A DNA stretch of 62,876 nt, taken from Candidatus Zipacnadia bacterium. Lineage in GTDB: Bacteria; Armatimonadota; Zipacnadia; Zipacnadales; UBA5352. This document shows positions 26,354-33,819 of the stretch, one piece after another. A program made the translations under genes and the position numbers. Numbering within the stretch: position 1 is the first letter of the stretch; the number at the start of each line of letters is the position of its first letter. Under the pieces are notes generated by a model. That model saw only the letters and a list, made by a program, of their open reading frames with translations, did no database searches and had not been told where the DNA came from. Where the stretch lies: contig JALGSU010000052.1 in assembly GCA_029821735.1 (NCBI GenBank), positions 1 to 62,876 of the forward strand, read 5' to 3'.

Positions 26354-28342
26354 ATGGCGACTGAACTCACCGTTCCGACCGACGAGACGACCGGCGATCA
26401 GCCCATGATGGGACTGACCTGGCGGTCGATGATTCTGGCGATCGGCTTTTGCGTGATTGCCAGCTACTGGATCGAATGGTCAGAAGTGGTCACTTTCTTC
26501 TGCCAGATCACCGAGGCTGTGCCCGCAGTACCCGCGGTCGCCTTCCTCATGGTGCTCGTCGTCGTCACCCCCCTGGTCCGCCGCGTCAGCCGCAAGCTCG
26601 CCCTCGACCGCCGCGAGGTCCTGATGATCTACGTCTTCCTCACGGTCGCCACCTCGATGGCCGGCTGTGGCATCGCCCGTTTCTTCATCAACACCATCCC
26701 GGTCCCATTCTACTTCGACACCCCCGAGAACAACTTCGCCCAATACCAGCAGTTCATCCCCGAATGGATGGTGCCCCACGACCCCGAGGCCATGCGCCTG
26801 CTCTACGAGGCCTCCGATTCGGGAGCCATCCAGTGGGGCCCCTGGCTCGTCCCGCTCGCAGCGTGGGGCATCTTCTTCCTCGCCCTGTGGGTGACCATGA
26901 TGGCCATGCTGGTGGTCATGCGTAGACAGTGGTCGGAGAAGGAGAAGCTCACCTATCCACTGCTCTACTTACCCATTGAAGTCACCGAGGGAATGGATCA
27001 GGGCAACCTGGTCGTGGACTTCTTTAAGAACCCCGTCATGTGGGTCGGCTTCGGCCTCTCATTCGTCTACAACGTCACGAACATCGTCAACGCCTACAAC
27101 CCGGCCTTCAAGAGCCTGGGCAAGTACTACGACATCGGCGCCCTCTTCACCGAACGCCCCTGGTCCGCCATGCGCCCCTTGCAGCTTCACTACCGCCCTG
27201 AGATGCTCGGCTTCGGCTACCTCGTGAGCACCGAGGTCGCGCTCAGCGCCTGGATCTTTTACCTCATGCTGCGCAGTCAGGCCGTCGCGGCGGCCGCTGC
27301 CGGGATGGACGTCTCCGGCTTCCCCTTCATGCAGGAACAGGGCCTCGGGGCCTACCTCGGCCTCTTCGTCTTCATCATCTGGATTGCGCGAGCGCATATC
27401 GGCGACGTGATCCGCAAAGCCATCAGCGGCGACCCCGCCATTGACGACTCTGACGAGCCCATGAGCTATCGCATGGCCTGCATCCTCTTCGTCGTAGGGC
27501 TCGTCGTCGTGCTCGGCTGGGTCAACTACGCAGGCATGGCGCTGTGGGTGGCCATCGTCTACTTCGGCATGATCCTCGCGGTGGGCCTGGTGTACGCCAG
27601 AATCCGCGCGGAGGTCGGCGTGCCGCTGATCTGGATGTTCCCGTATTACCAGCACTACAAGGCCATGAAGTACATGTTCGGCTCCCGGCCGCTCTTCGTC
27701 GGCAACAACTGGTCAACGCTCAGCGTCCTGAGCACCCTCGTCTTCCTCTCCCGCGGTTACTTCCCGTCGCTGATGGGCTACCAGACGGAGGGCTTCCGGC
27801 TCGCGCGCGAGACCAACATCAAGCCGCGCAGCATGTCCTGGGTCCTCGTCATCGCGCTGATCGTCGGCTTCTACGTCGCCATCTGGCTGCACCTTCGCGC
27901 CTACTACATGTATGGCGCCGGCGGCCTGACCGGTCTGGCGGGCTGGGGATCAAGTATTGCCGTCCGCGAGTATGAGCAACTCACCTCCTACGCCATGGCC
28001 CATACCGGCCCGGACGCATGGCGCATCGGCGCGACCGGGGCCGGCGCCGGGTTCGCGATCCTCCTGACCATCATGCGTATGCTCTTTTTGCGTTTCCCGC
28101 TGCACCCGCTCGCCTTCGGCATGGCCACCTCCTACGGCAGCCTTGTCTGGGGCACTTTCTTCATCGTCTGGCTCATCAAGAGTGTTGTCTTCAAGCTCGG
28201 CGGCATGTCTGCCTACCGGCGACTGATCCCCGGGTTCCTCGGGCTGGCCCTGGGACACTACTTCACCGCCGGAATGCTCTGGGGGCTCATCGGGACGTTC
28301 GGCGGTGAAGCTTTCCGCCGGTACTACGTCTTCTTCGGCTGA
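26354..28342 (+). CDS. Large polytopic membrane protein, DUF6785/DUF6784 (OPT-like) family
   Basis: A 662-residue integral membrane protein with more than ten hydrophobic helices. N-terminal helices include SMILAIGFCVIASYWIEW and AVPAVAFLMVLVVVTPLV. Soluble loops hold RRQWSEKEKLTYPLLYLPIE and AGMDVSGFPFMQEQGLGA. It ends in helices around RLIPGFLGLALGHYFTAGML. I recognise it as DUF6785/6784, an OPT-related permease family I associate with Planctomycetes, Armatimonadota and relatives; the substrate is unknown. I chose the ATG at 26354 (AGGGGG 12 bases upstream); a GTG at 26342 would add 4 residues. It sits 32 bases after tldE and 39 before a nucleoside phosphorylase. Confidence 0.7.
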   Translation: MATELTVPTDETTGDQPMMGLTWRSMILAIGFCVIASYWIEWSEVVTFFCQITEAVPAVPAVAFLMVLVVVTPLVRRVSRKLALDRREVLMIYVFLTVATSMAGCGIARFFINTIPVPFYFDTPENNFAQYQQFIPEWMVPHDPEAMRLLYEASDSGAIQWGPWLVPLAAWGIFFLALWVTMMAMLVVMRRQWSEKEKLTYPLLYLPIEVTEGMDQGNLVVDFFKNPVMWVGFGLSFVYNVTNIVNAYNPAFKSLGKYYDIGALFTERPWSAMRPLQLHYRPEMLGFGYLVSTEVALSAWIFYLMLRSQAVAAAAAGMDVSGFPFMQEQGLGAYLGLFVFIIWIARAHIGDVIRKAISGDPAIDDSDEPMSYRMACILFVVGLVVVLGWVNYAGMALWVAIVYFGMILAVGLVYARIRAEVGVPLIWMFPYYQHYKAMKYMFGSRPLFVGNNWSTLSVLSTLVFLSRGYFPSLMGYQTEGFRLARETNIKPRSMSWVLVIALIVGFYVAIWLHLRAYYMYGAGGLTGLAGWGSSIAVREYEQLTSYAMAHTGPDAWRIGATGAGAGFAILLTIMRMLFLRFPLHPLAFGMATSYGSLVWGTFFIVWLIKSVVFKLGGMSAYRRLIPGFLGLALGHYFTAGMLWGLIGTFGGEAFRRYYVFFG

Positions 28343-28381
28343 TTCACCCGCCCAGGCGGGAGAAATCGAGGCTACTCACCC

Positions 28382-29158
28382 ATGCGCATCGGAATCATTG
28401 GTGGTTCAGGCGTTGAGGACATGTACGACGACGCGCAGTTCCAGGCTGAGCGCATCGAGACACGTTTTGGCAAAGCAGACGTCTACATTCTTACGGTGGG
28501 CGACAGCGAAGTGGTCTTCCTGCCGCGCCACAACAAGAGCCACAACCTGCCACCCCACAACATCAACTACTGCGCCAACATCATGGCCCTCAAGCAGCTT
28601 AAGTGCACCAACATCATCGCCACGAACGCCGTCGGCTCGCTTAACACCGCAATGCAGCCGGGCCAGTTCGTAGTTCTTGATCAGTTCCTCGACTTCACCC
28701 ACCAGCGCCCGCTCACGTTCTTCGATGGCGAGGACGGTCAGGTCCGTCACGTGGACGTGACCTATCCCTATTGCTCAGCCCTGTCCGACTTGCTTGTTGA
28801 CTCGGCTGAGGCCGAGGGGCTCCGCGCGAAGGTCCACCCCGAGGGCACATACGTCTGCTGCGAGGGGCCACGTTTCGAGACCGCCGCCGAGATCCGCATG
28901 TTCACCGGCCTTGGCGGCGACGTGGTGGGCATGACCGGGGTTCCCGAGGTCGTCCTCGCACGCGAAGCAGGCCTGTGCTATGCGTCGATATGCATCGTCA
29001 CCAACTGGGCGGCAGGCATGGAGTCGTCGCTCATCGCCCACACCGCGTTCATGAAGATCATGGAGGAAGTCTCAGCAGACCTCCACACCATCCTGCGTCG
29101 CGCGCTCTCGGACCTGACCGATGACCCGAACTGCCCTTGTCGCGACGCCATCATCTAG
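28382..29158 (+). CDS. Methylthioadenosine/methylthioinosine phosphorylase family
   Basis: A 258-residue class I nucleoside phosphorylase that splits methylthio-nucleosides in methionine salvage. Visible signatures are the phosphate loop IIGGSGVEDM, PRHNKSHNLPPHNINY, YVCCEGPRFETAAEIRMF and VVGMTGVPEVVLA. The base-recognition loop reads IVTNWAAGMES. In adenosine-type MTAP this position carries Asp in a TDYD-like loop; Asn here points towards a 6-oxopurine substrate, that is methylthioinosine phosphorylase. That specificity is inferred from this residue alone. The final CPC motif is unusual. A HAD phosphatase follows 25 bases later. Confidence 0.85.
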   Translation: MRIGIIGGSGVEDMYDDAQFQAERIETRFGKADVYILTVGDSEVVFLPRHNKSHNLPPHNINYCANIMALKQLKCTNIIATNAVGSLNTAMQPGQFVVLDQFLDFTHQRPLTFFDGEDGQVRHVDVTYPYCSALSDLLVDSAEAEGLRAKVHPEGTYVCCEGPRFETAAEIRMFTGLGGDVVGMTGVPEVVLAREAGLCYASICIVTNWAAGMESSLIAHTAFMKIMEEVSADLHTILRRALSDLTDDPNCPCRDAII

Positions 29159-29183
29159 CGCATCTTTGCCGAGGAGACATCAC

Positions 29184-29957
29184 GTGAGACAGTACGAAGG
29201 CTATCTGTTCGACCTCGACGGCACGATATATCTGGGCGACGAACTCATCCCTGGCGCAGATCAGACCGTCGCGATGTTGCGCGACCGCGGAGCCCGGGTG
29301 CTCTTTCTCTCCAACAAACCCGTCGCCCGCCGCGCCAGCTACGCACACAAGCTCAGCAAGCTCGGAATGCCCACGACCGAGGAGGATGTCGTCAACTCCC
29401 CCCTCGCCGCCGCCCGGTATCTCGCAGGCGAGCACGCCGACGCGCGCGTGCACGTCATCGGCGAGGAGGCGTTGCTCGACGAGTTGGCCGAGGCCGGTGT
29501 GCGCTTCGCCGACACCGTCGAGGAGACCGACATCCTGCTGGTCTCATGGGACCGCCAGCTTGACTACGGACGCCTGCATTTCGCCCATGACGCACTCATC
29601 GCGGGCGCACGGTTCTTCGCGACGAATCCGGACGTCGTCTGCCCGCTCGAAGGCGGCCGGACCGTGCCCGATTGTGGCGCAAATATCGCCTACCTTGAGG
29701 CCTCCACCGGCCGCGCGCTCGAGGTGATGATCGGCAAGCCCTCGCCCATAATCACACAGATGGCCCTCGAGCAGATCGGCCTCGACGCCACCGACTGTCT
29801 GATGATCGGCGACCGCCTCGACACCGACATGGCCATGGGCGAGAGCGGCGGTCTGGATACCTGTCTCGTGCTAACCGGATGCACGACTGAGGAGGACCTA
29901 CAAGCTTCAACGCGAACCCCAACATGGGTGCTCGAAAGCGTCGCCGCAATATCTTAA
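29184..29957 (+). CDS. HAD-superfamily IIA phosphatase (NagD/AraL type)
   Basis: A 257-residue cytoplasmic phosphatase acting on small sugar phosphates or nucleotides. HAD motif I is GYLFDLDGTIYLGDE (catalytic Asp 10 and 12), motif II is FLSNKP, and the late motif is CLMIGDRLDTDMAMG. Between them is the C2-type cap of subfamily IIA. The start is GTG at 29184 with GAGGAG 7 bases upstream; ATGs further upstream lie inside the phosphorylase gene. It is the last gene of the plus run that starts at PBP1A. No terminator hairpin follows. Confidence 0.88.
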   Translation: MRQYEGYLFDLDGTIYLGDELIPGADQTVAMLRDRGARVLFLSNKPVARRASYAHKLSKLGMPTTEEDVVNSPLAAARYLAGEHADARVHVIGEEALLDELAEAGVRFADTVEETDILLVSWDRQLDYGRLHFAHDALIAGARFFATNPDVVCPLEGGRTVPDCGANIAYLEASTGRALEVMIGKPSPIITQMALEQIGLDATDCLMIGDRLDTDMAMGESGGLDTCLVLTGCTTEEDLQASTRTPTWVLESVAAIS

Positions 29958-29984
29958 CATAAGAAACTTGTGTGCTCGCAGCAC

Positions 29985-30021
29985 TTTACATGCGCTTGAT
30001 CGTCTACTATAATGGGTAGTA
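29985..30021 (+). promoter_or_regulatory. Near-consensus promoter with a BlaI-type operator candidate
   Basis: TTTACA (29985-29990) and TATAAT (30008-30013) are 17 bases apart, five and six matches to the sigma-70 boxes. Overlapping the -10 is an inverted repeat, TACTA (30005-30009) and TAGTA (30017-30021), with a 7-base spacer. BlaI/MecI repressors bind TACA/TGTA-type dyads over their own promoters, so this is a plausible autoregulatory site for the repressor encoded just downstream; the match to the known consensus is only partial. Confidence 0.6.
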
Positions 30022-30069
30022 TATAAGGGAGCCGCCTCCCAGATACGGTCAAAGGAGGTTATTGCAGCC

Positions 30070-30549
30070 ATGGTAAGCGACAAGGCAGGAAAAGCCGACG
30101 ATCTGGATCAGCCGGATCTGGCCGTCTTCCGGCCCGGTAAGGAGGGTCTGGAGCAGGCGCTGGGCACGCTCGAAGCCCAGGTCATGGAGGCTGTCTGGGA
30201 CGCAGACGGCCCAGCTGCCGTAGAGGACGTGCGTGCCGCGCTCGAGGCGAACGGGAAAGAGTCAGCTTATACAACGGTCATGACGACGATGAGCCGTCTC
30301 TTCGACAAGGGGCTGCTCAAGCGCGAGCTTCACGGTCGCGCCTATCACTACTCCCCCGCCCTCACCCGTACGGAACTGGGCAGCAGTGTCACCAGGCGCG
30401 TACTCGACGCCCTCCTGGGCAGCTTCGCCGAACCCGCGATGGCATATTTCGTCGAAGCGCTGGGCGACGAGGACCCTGACAGGCTCGAGACGCTCGCCGA
30501 AATGATCAAGCAGCGCCGTTCCGACGCAGAGGCCCAGGGGGATCAGTAG
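30070..30549 (+). CDS. BlaI/MecI/CopY-family transcriptional repressor
   Basis: A 159-residue winged-helix repressor. The DNA-binding core covers about residues 30-100: LGTLEAQVMEAVWDADGPA, then ESAYTTVMTTMSRLFDKGLL, the classic recognition helix segment, then HYSPALTRTEL. An N-terminal extension of about 28 residues rich in Asp and Lys precedes it. These proteins dimerise and are inactivated by cleavage triggered by a membrane M56 peptidase, encoded here 1 base downstream. AAGGAGG lies 11 bases before the ATG. Confidence 0.9.
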   Translation: MVSDKAGKADDLDQPDLAVFRPGKEGLEQALGTLEAQVMEAVWDADGPAAVEDVRAALEANGKESAYTTVMTTMSRLFDKGLLKRELHGRAYHYSPALTRTELGSSVTRRVLDALLGSFAEPAMAYFVEALGDEDPDRLETLAEMIKQRRSDAEAQGDQ

Positions 30550-31572
30550 ATGCCCGAGCTGCTGGCAGCTGCCAGCATACTCGTGGCGACCGCCGGCGCG
30601 ATGAGCCTGTTGCTCGTGCTCCCCGCCGCCGGACTTGCTGAGACAGCCGGTGAACATCACGCCGCCAGCCGGGCACGCATCTGGCTGGCGGCTCTGGTTC
30701 TGCCGCCCCTGATCGGCACCATCTGCGCCGTCGCGGCACTGATGCTGCACGCGCAGGGCTTTGTCGCCTCGCCCCATGAGGGCGGCCAGCGGCCCCACCT
30801 GTGCCTCGTCCCGCTCCATGACGCTCCCGCGGGCGCATACCGCCTGTCCATCTTCGCCTGGATCGCCCTTATACTCGTCGTCCTGACGCTACTGAGGCTC
30901 GTCTTTGGCACCATTGCCAGCCATCTGCTGCGCCGCCTCGCCCTCACCAACGGCGCACCTGTCCCCGGACTCGAACGTGGCTGTCTCGTCAACGAGGTGC
31001 GCCTCTCCCGCCTCATCGCTTTCAGCGCAGGTCTCGCGCGCCCCGTCGTGGTCCTGTCGACATCACTCCTGCGCGCTCTCGACAGCGAGCGCCTCGCAGC
31101 CATCGTTGCCCACGAACGCGCCCACTGTCGCCGCCGTGACAACCTCGCGTCTCTGGTCGCGGACATCTGCGTCGTTGTGCAGGCCCTCATGCCCACCGCC
31201 CACTACTACCGCCACCAGTGGCGTGCCGCCTCCGAAGCCGCTGCAGACGACGCGGCCCTCGGCGCCGGCGTCGCTCCCGAGGTCCTCCACGCCGCGCTGC
31301 AATCCCTGCGAGGCGAAGCACCGCGCACAGTCAGTACGCCCACACTCGTCTCCCTGCTCATTCCCGACCTGCCAGTAACCGACCAGCGCCTCGCCCGCCT
31401 GGAAGCCCTCACCGACGCCGATCCGGCGCAGGCCAGAGCCGCCCGCGCCCTGTTCTGGGCCGTTGGTACCGCGGCGGTGCTCCTCGTCGCCGTACTGCTC
31501 GTCGTCAGTTCCCAGTCCGTACAAGACACGCTCTTTTGCGCCGCCGAGCAGTTCACCCGCGCCACACGATGA
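30550..31572 (+). CDS. M56-family (BlaR1/MecR1-like) membrane metallopeptidase without sensor domain
   Basis: A 340-residue membrane protease. Hydrophobic segments lie at about 5-30, 45-70, 100-120 and near the C-terminus (ALFWAVGTAAVLLVAVLLVV). The zinc motif is AHERAHCRRRDN (HExxH), after IVA, as in M56 peptidases. Known BlaR1 and MecR1 add a penicillin-binding sensor of about 250 residues; here the protein ends soon after the fourth helix, so the signal must be sensed differently. It presumably inactivates the adjoining BlaI-type repressor. No beta-lactamase is near, so the regulon is unknown. Confidence 0.88.
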   Translation: MPELLAAASILVATAGAMSLLLVLPAAGLAETAGEHHAASRARIWLAALVLPPLIGTICAVAALMLHAQGFVASPHEGGQRPHLCLVPLHDAPAGAYRLSIFAWIALILVVLTLLRLVFGTIASHLLRRLALTNGAPVPGLERGCLVNEVRLSRLIAFSAGLARPVVVLSTSLLRALDSERLAAIVAHERAHCRRRDNLASLVADICVVVQALMPTAHYYRHQWRAASEAAADDAALGAGVAPEVLHAALQSLRGEAPRTVSTPTLVSLLIPDLPVTDQRLARLEALTDADPAQARAARALFWAVGTAAVLLVAVLLVVSSQSVQDTLFCAAEQFTRATR

Positions 31573-31600
31573 CCGGCGTTCTCGCGCAACGACCACCCGC

Positions 31601-31725
31601 CGGGGACAGCGCCCGAGCGCTCCGCGCTCGGCTGCCGCATGAACCATTGCCGGGAGGGCGTCTGCCCTCCCGGCAATGGTTCATGCGGCGTGGTTCGGGC
31701 CGCAGGCCCGAACGCGCTGTCCCCG
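31601..31725. repeat. 125-base nested palindrome folding as a perfect four-way cloverleaf
   Basis: Four perfect stems occupy the gap between convergent genes. P1: 31601-31612 with 31714-31725 (12 bp). P2: 31613-31620 with 31624-31631 (8 bp, loop TCC). P3: 31634-31659 with 31664-31689 (26 bp, loop GTCT). P4: 31693-31701 with 31705-31713 (9 bp, loop GCA). P2 and P4 abut P1 with no unpaired base. In all, 110 of 125 bases are paired without one mismatch, on both strands equally. It is too symmetric to be a plain terminator. It resembles REP/BIME or other small non-autonomous palindromic elements, or a cruciform-forming site. No terminal target duplication or second copy is visible in this window. 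Confidence 0.8.
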
Positions 31726-31736
31726 CTTGCCCTCCC

Positions 31737-32654
31737 TCAGGCAATGCTGATCTCTTCGCCGCCCTGTTCGCGCGAGAGGCGGCCGGCCTCGACCACTTTG
31801 ATGACCTCGACCATTTCCACGCTGGAGATGGGTTGCACGCCGGTGTTACACATCTCGACGAACGCGCCCATCATGTTCTGGTAGACTGCGCCGAGTTCGC
31901 CCAGCGTATGCCAGCCTTTGCTGCCACAGACAACGTATTGCTGGCCGCCGGCAATCACTTCACGCCAGAACATGTTCAGCACGACTTGCACTCCGTCTGT
32001 GCGCTGCAGGTGCAGGATATCGCGGTCTTCGCGACCGAGGTTCCTGACTGCTACGGTTCCCGGACCGAGGACGCCGTAGACCATCTCGGTCGGATGGATG
32101 CCGTAGACGTGGTACTGGCCCTGTCCCGCGGTGGCCGTCATCAGTTCGATGGTGCCGAGGTCCGGCAGCGCCTCCCGCGCGCCGATGGCGGCGGCGCACC
32201 AGCGGAACCCGGAGCATGACATCAGCGGGGCGCCGCCCTCGGCGGCGATGTCCACGATCTCCTGTGCCTGCGCGCCGGTTTCGGCCAGTGGCTTGTCGAT
32301 GAAGACCGGCAGTCCCTTCTGCAGTGCGGGGACGGCCAACTGCCACTTGTCGAACTCACCGCTGTCGGCGACGATCACCGCGTCGACTCCGTCGGCGAGT
32401 GCCGCGGGGCTGTCGGCGACCTCATCGATGCCGTAGACCTGCTGCATGATCTCGGCTTGTTCGCGGTTGTCGTCGTAGATCTTCGCGACGTGCCCGCCTT
32501 CTATGCGCAGATCGCTCGCGCCGCCGCTCTGCCACCCGAGTTCCTCGGCCTTCGCCTTGTCCCAGCCATTGAACATCGAGCTGAAGGCGTTGCCGTGATG
32601 GCAGCCTTTGTTGCCCTCAAACCGACAAGCAGCTGTGATACCTATCTTGACCAT
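31737..32654 (-). CDS. Gfo/Idh/MocA-family oxidoreductase
   Basis: A 305-residue NAD(P)-dependent sugar or cyclitol dehydrogenase family protein. The N-terminal Rossmann region begins MVKIGITAACRFEGNKGCHHG, which lacks a canonical GxGxxG. The cofactor/catalytic motif EKP is IDKPLA (Lys kept), as in VFIDKPLAETG. GAGGAG lies 8 bases before the ATG. It is 38 bases downstream of a second Gfo/Idh gene, so the two are probably co-transcribed and may act in sequence on a sugar released by the secreted enzymes next door. The substrate cannot be read from the sequence. Confidence 0.82.
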   Translation of the reverse strand: MVKIGITAACRFEGNKGCHHGNAFSSMFNGWDKAKAEELGWQSGGASDLRIEGGHVAKIYDDNREQAEIMQQVYGIDEVADSPAALADGVDAVIVADSGEFDKWQLAVPALQKGLPVFIDKPLAETGAQAQEIVDIAAEGGAPLMSCSGFRWCAAAIGAREALPDLGTIELMTATAGQGQYHVYGIHPTEMVYGVLGPGTVAVRNLGREDRDILHLQRTDGVQVVLNMFWREVIAGGQQYVVCGSKGWHTLGELGAVYQNMMGAFVEMCNTGVQPISSVEMVEVIKVVEAGRLSREQGGEEISIA

Positions 32655-32692
32655 GTCTTCGTCTCCTCATGCTGGTTGCGATGACCGTTGTG

Positions 32693-33721
32693 CTACTCTT
32701 CTGCTCCGACGAATGCCTTGAACTGGTCGAGCAGGTCGTCGGGCGGATCGAAGGGCATATCCACCGGATTCTGCGTCACTGTGCTCTGGTAGCCCGCGAG
32801 GATCACCAGCCACTCATCCAGCGATGTCGCCAGATTCGTGGGTGCCGGCTTGTTGTCGTCCTCAAGCCAGTCGAACATTGCGTTGGTCAGATTGACCTGG
32901 CCCGGGTCATCGACTTCGCGGTAGACATGCTCGCCCGTCTCGATGCTCCCGTCGGGCAGACTGCGCTCGTAGCCCCACATCGTCCAGTGGATGAAGCCTT
33001 TGGTGCCGTAGACGGCAATGCGCTTGTGCATATGCCGCGGCTGGTCGGACGCCATCATCGGCGCGCCCTCGCCAGCCTGCAACGCCGCGCGCTTGCCGCT
33101 AGGGAAGTTGATCAGCGACTCAGCGGTGCGTGGGCTCGGGTGCGTGCCATTGATATCATCGTACCCGGCCGAAGCGCCGAAGACGGTCTGAACCGGCTCG
33201 TAGTCCGCGAACGCGAACAGCAGATCGAGCACATGAACGCCCTGCCCGGACATGGGCAGCACCGAGGAAGCGTCCAGGAAGCGCACCTCGCCGATCCCGC
33301 CGCCGTGCACGTACTCCAGCAGCTCCATCATCTTCTCGTGGTAACGAAGCTGGTGATTCACCGCAAACTTCGTGCTCGAACTCGCCTCAAGCGCCCGCAG
33401 CGCTTTGTAGTCATCGGCGCCGATGCACACCGGCTTCTCCACGATGACCGCAGGCACGCCCGCCTCCGCAAGCCGTGTCATCAGCGGCACGCGGATTGTC
33501 GGCGGCATGACCATATGCACGAGATCGGGCTTCTCCTGCTCGAGCATCTCGTCAAGTTCCGTGTAGTAGGCCGGGATGCCAAACTCTTCGGCGTAGGCCT
33601 GTGCTTTCTCCTCCACCAGATCGCAGCAGGCGACTGCCCCTCCTCGAGTGATGTTCGGGTAAACCCACGCGTGCGCGTGAGACCGGCCACCACATCCCAG
33701 AAAAGCGCACTTGAAGCTCAT
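32693..33721 (-). CDS. Gfo/Idh/MocA-family oxidoreductase
   Basis: A 342-residue NAD(P)-dependent dehydrogenase. It starts MSFKCAFLGCGGRSHAHAWV with the nucleotide motif GCGGRS, followed by VPAVIVEKPVCIG with the intact catalytic EKP, and a C-terminal alpha/beta sheet domain (AVYGTKGFIHWTMWGYERSL). I chose the ATG at 33721, with GGGAGAG about 6 bases upstream; the frame extends further to 33964 but that part overlaps the DUF4091 gene and looks non-coding. It is first in the two-gene oxidoreductase unit and 98 bases from the DUF4091 stop. Confidence 0.87.
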   Translation of the reverse strand: MSFKCAFLGCGGRSHAHAWVYPNITRGGAVACCDLVEEKAQAYAEEFGIPAYYTELDEMLEQEKPDLVHMVMPPTIRVPLMTRLAEAGVPAVIVEKPVCIGADDYKALRALEASSSTKFAVNHQLRYHEKMMELLEYVHGGGIGEVRFLDASSVLPMSGQGVHVLDLLFAFADYEPVQTVFGASAGYDDINGTHPSPRTAESLINFPSGKRAALQAGEGAPMMASDQPRHMHKRIAVYGTKGFIHWTMWGYERSLPDGSIETGEHVYREVDDPGQVNLTNAMFDWLEDDNKPAPTNLATSLDEWLVILAGYQSTVTQNPVDMPFDPPDDLLDQFKAFVGAEE

Positions 33722-33819
33722 CGTTATCTCTCCCAATTGTATCGACGTCACTTCGTGTCGGTTGACTGCGTCCTGTCTTCTCCACCCCGCCGCGGTTACC
33801 TCCTCGCCGCCGCCGCAAC

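Noticed and set aside
30070..31572. A beta-lactam resistance regulon
   Set aside because: There is no beta-lactamase or PBP2a, and the M56 protein lacks the penicillin sensor.
31601..31725. A tRNA gene, because of the cloverleaf shape
   Set aside because: Stem lengths (12, 8, 26, 9), loops of 3-4 bases and total length do not match a tRNA, and there are no conserved T-loop or anticodon positions.
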